A stretch of DNA of 64,000 bases from Lasiosphaeris hirsuta (GCA_030549175.1 JAUKUA010000005.1:1612001-1676000); one strand, 5' to 3'. Positions 47,830 to 59,158 are shown, numbered from the stretch's first letter. Numbers and translations: made by a program. The notes: generated by a model from the sequence alone, not told the origin.

Positions 47830-50800
47830 CTTGAATGGACGACTAGATACAGCTCTCTCTCTCCTAACACAGCGAGGAAAACCAAGCAACTAACATGGGA
47901 TCTCTGAAAACCATGGCAGCTTTGTATGCATCTCTGAACGACAGCTGATTTTGAAGATCACTGGAACAGCATGAGGAACAGCATGAGAGTGGTAGTCGCA
48001 TGGACGACTCGATCGTCACATCGTGCCCAGCCACGCGCCTTACCGCGAGGACACTACAGCAGCGCGGCTCCATTTTTCGACCAGCCAAAGATGGTTTGCT
48101 GATTCGCACCTCTCCTTCGACGCTGGGTCTACGCCGTGCCCGAGCCTCTGGGCTTTGGCGGCCAAAGAACATCAATATGCCCATAAGGCGGCCACTTGGC
48201 TCCACCGCACAGTCGGCAACACCGCAGCTTGTTTGTGTGCTCAGGGGGTCATGTACATAAGTACGTACGCAGAGGCCAGTCAGTGGACGCTGAGCCAATG
48301 CGCGACAGCAGGGCCATTGCTCGAACCTTATACGCGAGCCAGAGCAACGCGCTGCGACACTTCGCTTTTTGGGGGAGCACGGCGAACAGACTTGTTCAGG
48401 CTCCGGATGGGTCGGATGAGGAAGCATCACAGGCATCTGAACACGGAAAACGGAAATGAGATGGCGGCAAGGGGCAGCCAAGTCGGAGCAAAGGCCGACA
48501 CCGAGCCACTGAATGCACGAAAGGGCTTCCAGAGTGCTTCCGCCAATACCTACCTTCCTTACCAAGTGCGAGTACGTTCCACAATGACCCCAATCATGCT
48601 GTCCTGCCGGCACGTCGAATCGCTGCAAGGAACGCTTCTCACCGAAGTGCTTCCATAGTAGTTTTAATTCACTTGACCCGTTCGCGCAGCACTCGGTTGT
48701 GCAAGCGCGGCCGGATGCAGGTACCTGGATGAACGGGATTGACGGGGTTGCATTTTGGGTTCCGGCTCGTCGAGTGGGTGTGGGCGGTGGTCAACGTGCA
48801 AAGTGGTGGGGGGCTAATTTTTAACCCAAAGCCTCCCATCTCCTCGTTCCTGCCGTGTCTCGAGGTGCAACTCACACGAAAACGGCCAATCTCGGAGTCG
48901 TTCTTTCTGCGTGGCCAACAGCCACACGACCCGAGCAGCTGCGGAGATGCTGTGAAACCTAGGCCTTGAGAAGGAGAACGAAACGTTCAACTGCAATTGC
49001 GTCTGACTCGACACGGAAACCACCGACACGAGTTTTGAGGCTGCCTAGGCTGTCTCTGTTTGCTCTGCTTCGTAATCGTCATATTGCCATGTCTCCGTGC
49101 TCTTTGGCCATGGCAGATCCCGTCAAGACACGCGTCGCTGCTGTGATGAATTCCGGACGGAGCACCGCAGCGGGTCCGTCCGGGCCCTCCAACGCCGGCG
49201 CTGGGAGCTCGACTCGATTCAATGCGTATGTTGTAATTTTGGATTGCATTGGCCGTTTCAACTTTTCGTTCGTACGGAACAGGCAATCTGGATATATTCC
49301 CTGCTGAGAAAGATCTGCAAAGGCCAGCACCTGATCTAGACGACGGCTTCTATTTCCCAACCGCGTGTGGACGATTATCGATCTCAACTGAGCGTGTGTG
49401 GCCGTCGTTGACTCTCAATCTTCACCTGGAACGGCAAGGTGCGCCGCCTTGCATGATAGCTAGCCAGCGTCCCAACAGGTTTTCGAAACTCTTTCAGATG
49501 CTGGTCGTGGTCACCTAGCCGTCACCACTCAGCCAGGTTATTGCCATCATGATGCTGGATGCGATCACTGAGGCGTTCATGCCTGCTGGCCACAATGCCG
49601 GGATTCCTGGTTCAGGGTTCGAATCCGCAAACCGACGACATCTCGTCTCCTGGTTTGGATCCTCAGCGTGCGAGGAGGGTGGGATTGGGTCGCATCATCA
49701 TGATTGATGGACGCCTGGTTCCCGGGTGGCGGCAGGAGCCCAAGGACTCATTGCCCTATCTGCGTCGCAGAAAGCCATTTTCTGTCAAAACTCCCTGCGA
49801 CGATCCTCATGCAATTGGCCGTGAGGGTCGTGGCCGAGGGCCCGATGGCGTCCTTTGACGTGCGGGTGCCGAGTCTGCGACAAAGCCCCGCCGCCCGCAT
49901 CGCACTCTACCCGTTTGGGCTGTTCTATCCCGGCATGGGTCGATTCCCAAATCCCTTCAGCGCTGGATGCGACCAACAGGCTGCATCACGACGCCATACC
50001 GATGCCGACGTCATGTCTGGCTGTGCTGGCTCCTCTCAACGTCGGTCAGCTTACAAATGCTGTCGAAAGACAGTGGTAAGACACTTGGAAGAAAAGAGGG
50101 CGCTAGACACCATCGAGAAGAAGGGCAGGAAATGTCATCACGACAGGAAATGGTTCTAGTAGTGGAGTAACTAGGCCAGTCCTGAGGGCCTAGCCGTCCG
50201 TAGCGGCCATGATATTACATGCCGCGCCCCGGTTGATGCGATTGATGAATTTCAAGGCCAATTCGTGCAATCCGAGCAACCCGCGGGGCCTGGACGGCCT
50301 GGTGGAGAGGGAGAGAGGCAGCGAGTCATCGTGCTTCGCGGTCAAGCTGCGCTGGGCTGGCCAGTCAGACCACAGAGACCGCGGCGTGCTGCGGAGCTCC
50401 CTGTCATCAATCTTGATCTTGGCTTCCCTTTAACCAGTGCCTGTTTCAGCCGACCCAGGGAACCAGGGGGTTAGAGGCGATCGTCTAATTTGAGCCTTAC
50501 TGGGGTGGCCCTGTCTCTCTGCCTCGCGCCTGCCTCGTCCGCCTGCGACATTAGACAAATCCGAAGTCTCGTCTTGCTGTCTGCTGCTTCGCGCGCTGCG
50601 CTCTGTGCCATTTTGCTGCCACTGCTCTTTTACAATCCCTATTATATACCGTCAGATGCCCATTTGCCCGCCCAGCCGGTACCCTGTCCGCATTGCCTGC
50701 TGTTCCGCTCACCAGTGAACGCACGTCCCGCCCCTATCTCGCATCCAACATACAATCCCTCCCATTCGTACTGGTCGTCAGCGCAGCCCCCGCGCGCCGA

Positions 50801-51110
50801 CCTGACCATATTATCGCGAACCCCATTCAGCCGTCACCCACACAGCATTCACATCGGACTGCAGACCTGGCTTGGTGTTGGCTGCAGGTCATGGTGGAGA
50901 CGCAAAGATAGGACAGGATCTCCCGGCTACCAACGAATATATGTGCGACATCCAATTGCAGGCCCCGTTTGGTCTGTGAGGGAAGAAGAAAAAAACGAGG
51001 CATCTTGCGCCAGGCCCTCACCCGCGGCCGCAGCCGGAATTTCTGGTCAATAGCAGGCCGTTTCTATATCAACTGTGCCTCATTCAGCCGGAGAAACGGA
51101 TCTAGAAGTG
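47830..51110. other. Divergent intergenic region (3.3 kb)
   Basis: Upstream regions of the GH76 gene (-) and the 734-aa protein (+). Open frames up to 254 codons occur on both strands near 47.9-48.7 kb, but they overlap one another and have odd Cys/Arg-rich composition. A short frame from the ATG at 49110 (MADPVKTRVAAVMNSGRST) ends at a GTATGT donor without a good partner; it may be a decayed gene or chance. The last about 500 nt are likely the leader of the next gene. Confidence 0.4.
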
Positions 51111-53315
51111 ATGGAAGCCTCTACCCTTCAGACCCCTAAAACCGGGAGGTCGCGTTATTCCAAAGCCCTACCGGCCCCTCCCCCCTTCACCGCGCCCACC
51201 TCGAGCCTGCCAACGCTCGAATTCAAACCGTTCGAACCTCTCGAGCTGCAGTTGTCGTCAGCTGCTTCCTTCTCGCTGCCCAGCCTGACTGTGTCAGACA
51301 GGACCGAGAAGCAGCTGCCTCCCATCCAGGCCGGTCCTCCCCTTCCACCCCCCAAGCAGCTGGTGAAGGAAGCAACCATGACCGCCGTGAGACCTCTGGA
51401 ATCGCCTCTTCCCCCCTTGCCCAGGAAGCCCGTGGGGTTGCCGCCCGTGGTGATACCTCGTCGTCCCGTTGCTGCTCCACCCTCTGCCCTCAGCGCGACT
51501 CCGGCTTTGGCCCCGGCTCCCGTGTCACCTGCGTCGCCGTCGCCCGTTGGCTCCATCTCCAGCTTTTTGTCTGCCTACTCGAACCACACCTCTGAGTCGA
51601 CACCGAGGTCGTCGACCAACTCGAACAGCGACAGCATCGACGCAAAGGGCTCGTATTCGATCGGGCCGCCTGGCCGGGAAACAAAGGATAGCGGCGTCAG
51701 CTTGTCAGCGTTGTCGGATCAAAATGCGCAGAAGCAAGACTCTTTCGGACAGCGGACGCCCGCAACATATGGCCAAGGGTTACCGCCGCCGCCGCCCCTA
51801 AAAGATGTTCAGCGGGGCCCGCCAGGGCCACAGACGCAGACTGACCAGTTACCAACAGCCACGCACACGACGTCATCCCCCTTGGCAAACAGCTCACCTT
51901 CGCAGGAACAACTCTGGAGACGGAGATCGGTCAGATCCGAAAAGAACTTGGCAGTTCGGGATCTCAAACTCGTCTCTAGTCACGGCTCCACCGCCGCGTC
52001 GGGCCCGACCACGTCGCAGGGTGCCCCAGTCAGCCCGAACCCGCAGTCCCTCCCAACCCGCCTTCAAGATCAACCCGAGGCCGCTGCACCGGCTGCGAGG
52101 ACCCGAGTACCAGTGCCTCGGAGTACCAATGCGTCATTGCCTGGAAGAAACATCCGCCCCGTAGCCTCTCGTCAACAAATCGTCCCACAGGACGGAAACA
52201 TGGGGCAGAAGACTTCTAATTTGACGGTTAGCGGTCCCGAAATTATCAAAGGAGAATTTTCAAATAAGCAAGACGCCTCGCGAGCACCACGCCCAACCCC
52301 GACCATGAGCCCCATGAAGTCGATGCCCAACATCGCAGCACCCCCGTCTGTCGTGCGTCTACCCACACCCGAGTACGAGTTCAACGACGTCAAAAGCCCA
52401 GTCATTCAGAGTGTCGTGTCTCCTGTATCGCCTGCCTCGTCGCCGGATTTACCAACTGGCTCCGTTCTCGCCGCCCAACACAGACCGACTGGTGATGCCG
52501 AGGGCCAGATACGCCAGGTCAAGAGTAGTCCTGCTCTAGCATTGAAAGCGAACAACCCTGGCTTTTCTATGCGGCCGCCCATGGGTCTCCCGGCCTCTCC
52601 TGCAGTTAACCGAAAACCCAACCAGATGCCCTTCCCATCGCGGACCACCTCCCGAATTGGAGACGAACAGCCAAGGCCCTCTCCCGCGGCCGGTCGTCGG
52701 GAACCGGCAGGACCAGTGACCCTATCAGTTCCGAAGCAAAGGGAACAACAGCAATTCAGGCCGGTGCCCGACGGGGGACGGACGATATCCGAAAACGGCT
52801 CGACCGCATCAGACGAGACTGTCAAGCCAAAGGCGCTAGATTTGGGCAATCTCGCCAACAGCAATGCCGGTACTACGCTGCCGGCACCCGTTGCTGAGGA
52901 CGACGAGTCAGAATTGACGGACCACCCCGGGGCGGCCCTTTTTCCGAGGAATTGGTACATACCTTTGCCAGTGGACCAGGTGATGGAAGCCCGGCCGCTG
53001 CAAGACAAACACTTCAGGTGTCTGACTAGCCACCGTTACATGACTGCGAGCAGACAAAGGGTCAACCCCATTGCTTGCCGGACATGCGGACACAAGGATC
53101 GGGTTGCAGAATGTTTTATCTGCAGCGCTTGCCATATCAACATCTGTGCCGGCTGCAATGGCAACCTGCGAAGGTTTAGAGGAAACCTTGATAAGCTCCT
53201 GCGCCACATCGACGGGAAAGAGGCGGAGAGCAGCGTGGACAACACACGAAACGCACACGGCACACAGAACATTCCAAGACCCGACAGCGAAACTTTCGTC
53301 ATCGAGGCGCACTAG
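51111..53315 (+). CDS. Pro/Ser-rich fungal protein with C-terminal cysteine cluster
   Basis: Single exon of 734 residues. The first about 620 residues are disordered, rich in Pro, Ser, Thr and Ala, with PxxP-like runs (LPPPPPLKDVQ, SPLPPLPRKP) that could bind SH3 domains. The last roughly 110 residues are ordered: FPRNWYIPLPVDQVMEARPL, then FRCLTSHRYM and a Cys cluster (CRTCGHKD, CFICSACHINIC, AGC) suited to binding one or two zinc ions. I do not recognise a named family; the conserved C-terminus suggests a fungal-specific zinc-binding domain. The start is ATG at 51111; an in-frame GTG lies just upstream. The protein may act in signalling or cell polarity, but that is only suggested by the PxxP content. 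Confidence 0.75.
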   Translation: MEASTLQTPKTGRSRYSKALPAPPPFTAPTSSLPTLEFKPFEPLELQLSSAASFSLPSLTVSDRTEKQLPPIQAGPPLPPPKQLVKEATMTAVRPLESPLPPLPRKPVGLPPVVIPRRPVAAPPSALSATPALAPAPVSPASPSPVGSISSFLSAYSNHTSESTPRSSTNSNSDSIDAKGSYSIGPPGRETKDSGVSLSALSDQNAQKQDSFGQRTPATYGQGLPPPPPLKDVQRGPPGPQTQTDQLPTATHTTSSPLANSSPSQEQLWRRRSVRSEKNLAVRDLKLVSSHGSTAASGPTTSQGAPVSPNPQSLPTRLQDQPEAAAPAARTRVPVPRSTNASLPGRNIRPVASRQQIVPQDGNMGQKTSNLTVSGPEIIKGEFSNKQDASRAPRPTPTMSPMKSMPNIAAPPSVVRLPTPEYEFNDVKSPVIQSVVSPVSPASSPDLPTGSVLAAQHRPTGDAEGQIRQVKSSPALALKANNPGFSMRPPMGLPASPAVNRKPNQMPFPSRTTSRIGDEQPRPSPAAGRREPAGPVTLSVPKQREQQQFRPVPDGGRTISENGSTASDETVKPKALDLGNLANSNAGTTLPAPVAEDDESELTDHPGAALFPRNWYIPLPVDQVMEARPLQDKHFRCLTSHRYMTASRQRVNPIACRTCGHKDRVAECFICSACHINICAGCNGNLRRFRGNLDKLLRHIDGKEAESSVDNTRNAHGTQNIPRPDSETFVIEAH

Positions 53316-54323
53316 ACCCATCGCGGGTATATGTTTTCCTTGCTACACACATACATAAGCCTTGGTTCGGATGGCCGATGCTGGTCTCGGTTGATTTTGG
53401 GCTGTGAAGGATAGAATCGAGCAATGTTCAAAACGGGGCAACAACACAAGGGAAATGTGGTTAGGTGTAGATAAACATGAGGACGGCGTTTCAACTTGAA
53501 AGTTCACTGTGTCACAGATACCATTTATTTGAATTCTTCTGAAGAAGGGATAAAGCTAGGCCGGGCTTCGGGGACTGGAAATCCTGCTTTCTTGGTGGCA
53601 GTGGAGGAGGGAGTGGTGGAGTAAATTTTGTAATGGAGAACATAGCAGGGCAACCGCAAGATTGGTTAGTTTGAAAAACATTTTTGCGTCTACAAAAGGG
53701 TACCATTCGAGATTCAATAGATAATTCTTTCCAATTGCATTGAATTACTTCAAGGTTTCGGTGTCGCATATATGTTGCCCACAGATGTTTCAGTCCCCGT
53801 TCTCGGCGCGTAGGCGGCGCTACATCAAGTGGCTCAATCAGAGCTTGGCTTTAAGCATACATGCGACCCAAATATTTATGTTTAGGCTTATAATGTTGTG
53901 TAAGTGGTGCGGTAAGCCGCACCTTTGACGCGAAGTTCTTTGACGAGACAATCAATCACCTTGTTCCGCGCCCTCCACCGCGGCAATGCGACGTTTCTGA
54001 CACCGAATCGATCGCCTGGGAGACGGGGTCCGGCAAAGCAAGCCCCCCACACTAAGTTACTCGGCAGAGGTCGCCGCCTAGGCCCATCCAGTTAGCAGCT
54101 GCAAGGGTAACAAGTGCACGGGCAGCTCGCTAACAGGGCGCTCGAGCTCCCTGCCTGGGAGCTCCCTTAGCAACATCAAGCGACGCCCTTCTCTGGAAAG
54201 CGCACTACAGTATCAACAACAGCTGTAGCTCTAACTTCCCAGGCCAGGGCTATCCGACAACTAGGCAACTACAGCGAAAATACTAGGCTGCAGCACACCA
54301 TTACGACACAAGCATCAACTACC
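53316..54323. other. Intergenic region
   Basis: 3' flank of the 734-aa gene and promoter of the 541-aa gene. No further feature is seen. Confidence 0.5.
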
Positions 54324-55949
54324 ATGTCGTCCTCAACTACTGGCGCTTTAACACGCTCACGGTCGGTGCGGAAGCCGAGTGCCAAGTCAGAAAAGGACGA
54401 AGCCGCCCCGCGAACTGTGTCACCAAGTCGACTTCCCGTCAAAGGGATCGCGAACTCTGCTTCTAATGGCATAGATCGCCCTTCGGCAAAGACAGCCTCT
54501 ACTGTCGGAACCAGAGGTAGCAGACCGCTATCGGGCGTCTTTGGACGCACGAAGCAAGCTACGGGAGTAGGACAAGACACGGCCTCGTCTGCTATTGCCA
54601 GCAGCAGGCCGCCTCGAACAACACGCCCGCCGACAACACGCCCAGCCTCGTTATCGGGGCCACCGTCTTCTACATCTTCATCACGACCCACCACATCATC
54701 GGGCGTGCCTGCCTCCTCTGCATCCACCACGCCCCGAGTCCCATCAGGCCACGCGCGCACCAAGTCGTCCGTGACGACCCTCACCGGCGCAACTATCCTC
54801 AGGCCGCCATCGGGAGGCTCCGTGGCCTCCACCTCGTCCGGCACGACACAAGCAGACCGAAGCCGCCCGCCCTTGAGCAGCACGACGCGCTCAGCCGCTC
54901 ACCGCCGACAGCCCTCGGGCCCGACCCCGTCAGCATCATCATCATCATCTGCCACCACGACATCACGCAAACCGTCACGCGAACAACCGCAACCCCAAAC
55001 CCAGCCCCAACAGCAGCCGCCCCCAGGATCCGCCGCCGCGCGCCTGCGCCCGGCCTTTTCAACCCTCCAGCAGCACTACTCCCCTGCCAAATCACTCGCC
55101 CCCAAGCCGCTGACGGCCACATACCTCGCCCCGCCCTCCCCGTCCAAGCTTCCTGCCAACGTCGCCATCTCGGCCGAGACAGCGCGCCTCCAGACAGAAT
55201 TGCTGCAGCTGCATCTGCTGCACCGTGACGCCGATTCTGTGACGCAGCAATGGCGGGAGAGCGCGCGGCAGAAGCTCGGGGCGCGGTTCGGCGAGGTCGT
55301 GAGGCGCGGCGAGGAGGTTGGGGGGGACGAGGCGAGCGTGGTGGAGCGCGGAAATGTCGGCGCGTTGATTGCGTGGGGTTCGGGCAGGTCGCTGGAGGAG
55401 CGGGTGCAGGTGTTGGATGCCGTGTTATGTGGGCTGTGGAGCCTGGGGGAGCCCGGGGGTAGGTTTGCGCGGGTGGTCAGGAGGTTTGAGAAGTGGGCTG
55501 AGAGAGTCGAGGAGGTTGCTGTGGTCAGGCGCAAGGGCACTTGGGGGGTCTTGGAGATGCAGATGCAGGCTCAAGCGCTGCAGCAGCAACAGGGGAAGGG
55601 CGGGGATGGAAATGACTTGTTCGTGCTGGTCGGGCAGCTGGACCCCCAGTGGAAGGAAGAATGTGCTGGCTTGGTCAGGAGGCTGGATGAGTGGCGGAGG
55701 CGGGTGGTGGAGTTGGCAGGTGGGGAGCAAGAGACCGAGGAGAAGGAGTCCAGCCTGGCCAGGATACTGGCAGCGTGTCGAGCTCTGATACATGATATGC
55801 TAGCTGAGCTAGACATCATGGAGCGCATCGAACGAGAGGCTGTGGCTGAAGAGAATCGATGGGTGAGGGAAGTGAATAGGGGCATGGATGGGGAGGGCGG
55901 CGAGGACGGTGATAACCCGCGGGCCGGTGCCATTTGGAGGGCGCTGTAG
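54324..55949 (+). CDS. Conserved fungal Ser/Thr-rich protein with C-terminal helical domain
   Basis: Single exon of 541 residues. Residues 1 to about 230 are Ser/Thr/Pro/Arg-rich and basic, including a run of Ser coded by ATC/TCA repeats and a Gln/Pro stretch. A conserved block then begins LRPAFSTLQQHYSPAKSLAP and continues with AETARLQTELLQLHLLHRDA, leading into an all-helical region with coiled-coil character to the end. The basic disordered head followed by helices resembles microtubule- or kinetochore-associated proteins, but I have no firm homology and claim no function. Codon use shifts to G-rich third positions in the second half. Confidence 0.72.
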   Translation: MSSSTTGALTRSRSVRKPSAKSEKDEAAPRTVSPSRLPVKGIANSASNGIDRPSAKTASTVGTRGSRPLSGVFGRTKQATGVGQDTASSAIASSRPPRTTRPPTTRPASLSGPPSSTSSSRPTTSSGVPASSASTTPRVPSGHARTKSSVTTLTGATILRPPSGGSVASTSSGTTQADRSRPPLSSTTRSAAHRRQPSGPTPSASSSSSATTTSRKPSREQPQPQTQPQQQPPPGSAAARLRPAFSTLQQHYSPAKSLAPKPLTATYLAPPSPSKLPANVAISAETARLQTELLQLHLLHRDADSVTQQWRESARQKLGARFGEVVRRGEEVGGDEASVVERGNVGALIAWGSGRSLEERVQVLDAVLCGLWSLGEPGGRFARVVRRFEKWAERVEEVAVVRRKGTWGVLEMQMQAQALQQQQGKGGDGNDLFVLVGQLDPQWKEECAGLVRRLDEWRRRVVELAGGEQETEEKESSLARILAACRALIHDMLAELDIMERIEREAVAEENRWVREVNRGMDGEGGEDGDNPRAGAIWRAL

Positions 55950-57078
55950 TGTGAAGAGGCTGTTTGGAGTTGCATATCGGTGCGAATCATCGTACGGCGT
56001 AATTATTGGGTATGTCTTAGGGCCCAGGGAAATAGTACCCTGGTATGAGCGAGGAAAGTATAGCTGCATAGCTTGTCGGCGTTAGCTGAGGGTATCACTG
56101 GCCTTTTGGGGACCGAACTGTAGAGCTGGAGTTAGTTTATGTTAGGTCCTCGAGGCTTTGTGCTTGATGGGCTTTGATGCCGGATACCGGGTATCGGATG
56201 GTGTAATGAACTAGTAGTGGTATACCAACCAGCCAGCGTCGTATTTCTGGCCGCCACCCTCTTCTTTTCTACACCACGTCGTCTCTAACAGGGCAAGCAG
56301 TTCGCTGTGCAGATAAACATTTTATGCTTGAGCATAAATTTAACGGAATGCCAGCGGAAAATGATTTTACGTTGAGGGACGAACTCCAGCTCATCCAAGA
56401 AGGAAAAATATCCACTACAATCACCCTGGTGACCGGGAATGCATCCCGCAGAAGACGGCAAGCCCCCTTGATTCGAACCAAGACTCGAGCCGAGTATCTC
56501 GCCCCAGGCTCTGCTACCCGGGTTGTGGTACATACCATTATCCCACATACCATATATCAGCTCGCAGCAGCGACTCGAAACAACCTAGGGCTGAGTTGTA
56601 GAAGGCTCAAGCTGTTTCGCGGGAGGGACCCTTGCGTCCGTGGAGATGCGACACATCTATCAGCTTCCGCATTCACATGTCACCATAGGGTAAGTCCAGA
56701 GTTAGAGTGTGAGCCGTGATTTGCATTCCGTAACTAAAAACAGTAGAAGAGAAAATAGAAGAGTATGTCAACCACCCGAGTGCTACCTACTGACGCGAAA
56801 AGGTATCTCCGTTGCTATTTACAACCAACCAAACAATGCAGGAAGAGCTGAGGGGCGCCGAAAAAAATGCCCATTTGATGCGCAAAGATAGAAACTCGGC
56901 AAAACTCGCACAAAAGAACATGCCCCTCAACAGCCTGCCGAATGAGGTAAAAGACAAGATGGGCAGGAACAAATCTACATCTTTTCAAGAAGAACCGCCA
57001 TTGCCGCCCAGACCCAATCATCATAAATGTCATCACCACCCAAACCTAACCATGACCGGGGACATGAACATGATCCAC
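55950..57078. other. Convergent intergenic region
   Basis: 3' flanks of the 541-aa gene and pacC. Short open frames near 56.3-56.9 kb show no domain. A tRNA-like B box near 56470 does not fold into a tRNA. Confidence 0.5.
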
Positions 57079-59042
57079 TTAACCAACGCGGGGGAGAACC
57101 GGGTACAGCGGCTTCTCGCTCTGCTGCTGAAGCTGCTGCCTCTCGCGATCGGCTTCAAAGAAACGGGGATCGATCCGGCTGTTGTCGGCCATGCGGGGAT
57201 CGATCCGGCTGCTGTCAGCGATGCGGGGATCAATCCGGCTGTTGTCAGCCATGCGGGCATCACCATCCTCGTATTCGTGGTTCTTGAGGCGAGACTGGAT
57301 GATGTGGCGCAAGTGTTCAATGGTGCGCATGTGCTGAAGCCAGTCATCGTAAGACTCCGTCTCACCAGACTCGGACTCGCCCGAGGGCGAGCTGACCGAG
57401 GAGGCGATGGACTCGACGGCCTTGGGGGTGGGTGCCCGATCTGGACCTGCACGGTTGCTGGCGCTCTGCAGGACACCGCCCGAGAGGCGACGCTCATTAT
57501 GGGTGAAGTTGGAGCCCAGCGCGGAGCTGGAGGGGTACGGCAGACCAGGGCGGCTGGGAAGGCTGGGGTACGAGACCGAGGTGGAGCTGTGACGCGAAGT
57601 CGGCGACATGCCCGACGACGAAGCGCTGGGCGAGTGTCCGGATGTGTACGACATGCTGCTTGACGGTGGCGTGACGGCGGGAGTGCCAGTCGAGTGAGTC
57701 GGGGCGGTCAGAGGCGAAGCCACCTGCGCGGCCGTGAACGGATCGACGGGCGGGCGAGTCGCATACGTGGGAGACTGGTTGCGAGCGTCGGCCGCAGCAT
57801 AGTGGGAGTTCGGCGAGCCAGTGTTCTCATAGACAGTGGCCTGCATCTGCTCCAAGATGTGGTCGATTTGCTGCAGGTCATCCTTTGTGCGCAGATTGGG
57901 CATCGGCGGCAGGTAATAGTGCTGGGTGAGGGGTCCGTGGGAGGCGCCCATTCCCAGGGTGTGGGGGGGCTGCGGCATGGAATCAATGGCGAGGCCGCCG
58001 GTCTGGAGGCTAAGAGCACCGTGGATGGGCATAAGGGACCGGCCAACCTGGGCGTACGAGGTCGGGTCGACCTGGCGGCGCTTGACGCTGCCGAAGAACT
58101 CGTTCAGGTCGTCAAAGCCGCGCTTGTTGCGAGTGTCGAACGAGGCAGCCTGGTGGTGGCCCATGAAGTCGCCGCGCGAGCCCATGGTCTGGGGCTGCTG
58201 CGAGTAGTACATGGGGGCGTGGTAGGCCGGCGCCTGGTGCTGGTGAGGCTGGTGGTAGTAACTAGCTTGACCGTTCTGGTGCGGCTGGCCATAGGGACCC
58301 GAGTTAGTGCCGCGCATATGGCCATTGTGATCATAGAAGCTGGAAGGAGCTAGAGGCGGGTTAGCCTCGGAACCTTGAGAGACCCTTGGCCATGAGGGAG
58401 GCGGGCCGGGGAGGTTGTAAAAGTCATAATGCGCTGACCGAGAGACGGAGCTGTGCAACGTACCTTTTGTGGCGGGATGGGTGCGGTACGCTGGGTTCAT
58501 GCCGCCGTTCTGGTCCTGGGGAGGGCGGCCGACGAGGACCGAGTCATCGGCATGAGTCTTGACATGCTTCTTGAGATCCTGGGGCCGCTTGAACGACTTG
58601 CCGCAGAAATCGCACTTGTGGGGCTTGAGAGGCACATGGACGCGGATGTGTGACGTGATGTGGTCGCGCTTGACCGTGGTGGTGCGGCACGAGTTCCACT
58701 GGCAGGTCAGATTGAGGTTGTTGGTGCTCTTGCGGCCAACATGCTTCTCGCAGATGTGTTCCTGGTCGGGGATTAGCCGCGGGTTCAGTCTGGGTTTCTG
58801 GTTTTTTTTTTTTTTTTGGGGTGTTTTCAACTTACATAGAGAATCTCAGCGGTCGCGAAGCGCTCGCTGCAGTCGGACCAGCGGCAGACCAGGCTATCGT
58901 CCTGGTTGGCACTCGAGGCTGAGCTGGTAGTGGTTGGCGCCGTGGAGGGAGCAGGCGTAGCGCCGTTGGAAGCCGAGCTGGAGGATCCAGACGACGGAGC
59001 TGGCGCCGCAGCGCCGTTCGTCTCTTGGGCAGCAGCCGACAT
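57079..59042 (-). CDS. pacC: pH-response transcription factor PacC (Rim101 family)
   Basis: Exons 59042-58836, 58761-58464 and 58349-57079 give 591 residues. There are three C2H2 fingers: finger 1 uses Cys53, Cys58, His71 and His76 and is split by intron 1; finger 2 starts [20 protein letters not shown]; finger 3 is [21 protein letters not shown] basic and acidic region ([20 protein letters not shown]) may serve as the nuclear signal. Two YPx(L/I) motifs, YPSL (429-432) and YPVL (584-587), match the PalA/Rim20 docking sites that flank the signalling-protease region; [18 protein letters not shown] lies between them. At alkaline pH PacC is cleaved to a short activator that binds GCCARG. Intron 1 contains an A16 run. 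The C-terminus carries a 10-residue tandem repeat. Confidence 0.96.
57165..57254 (-). repeat. Three 30-bp tandem units inside pacC
   Basis: Three near-identical 30-nt units encode a repeated decapeptide of the form [10 protein letters not shown] (variants [10 protein letters not shown]), about 20 residues before the second YPxL motif. In-frame repeats of this kind change copy number easily without breaking the protein. Confidence 0.85.
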
Positions 59043-59098
59043 GGTGGCCCGTGCCCAAAAGGGGTTTTGTTGATGTGGTGTTGGGGGATGGGAAAGAA

Positions 59099-59158
59099 TA
59101 TCACGTGGAAAACACGTGATAGTACAAGGTCAGGCACAAAGCGTGGAGGCCACGTGAC
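59099..59158. promoter_or_regulatory. Three Cbf1/CDEI-type E-boxes in the proximal pacC leader
   Basis: ATCACGTG at 59100-59107, CACGTGAT at 59113-59120 and CACGTGAC at 59151-59158 all match RTCACRTG, the site of the bHLH factor Cbf1 in yeast. The first two form a 9-bp perfect inverted repeat (59099-59121, TATCACGTG with a 5-nt loop). They lie 57-116 nt before the ATG, so they may be in the promoter or in the 5' UTR. Related CACGTG-binding bHLH factors are alternatives. Confidence 0.6.

Noticed and set aside
47864..48628. 254-codon open frame on the minus strand
   Set aside because: Cys/Arg-rich odd composition, no domain, overlaps the GH76 start region and an opposing 211-codon frame; likely chance in GC-rich DNA.
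48023..48658. 211-codon open frame on the plus strand
   Set aside because: Mutually overlapping with the minus-strand frame, no recognisable domain or splice partner.
49110..49518. Possible two-exon gene beginning MADPVKTRVAAVMNSG
   Set aside because: The donor is good, but the only nearby acceptor leads to a stop after a few codons; no domain. It may be a decayed gene but cannot be supported.
49605..49630. Perfect B-box-like GGTTCGAATCC on the plus strand
   Set aside because: The T stem pairs only two of five bases and no A box or acceptor stem is present at the right distance.
56440..56530. tRNA-like sequence on the minus strand (A-box-like TAGCAGAGCCTGG and B-box-like GGTTCGAATCA)
   Set aside because: The T stem has a mismatch and the acceptor-stem halves do not pair, so it does not fold as a tRNA.
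57694..58353. 219-codon plus-strand frame across pacC
   Set aside because: Antisense shadow of the pacC third exon; Val/Leu/Gly-rich composition is what the reverse of a Pro/His/Gln-rich gene gives.
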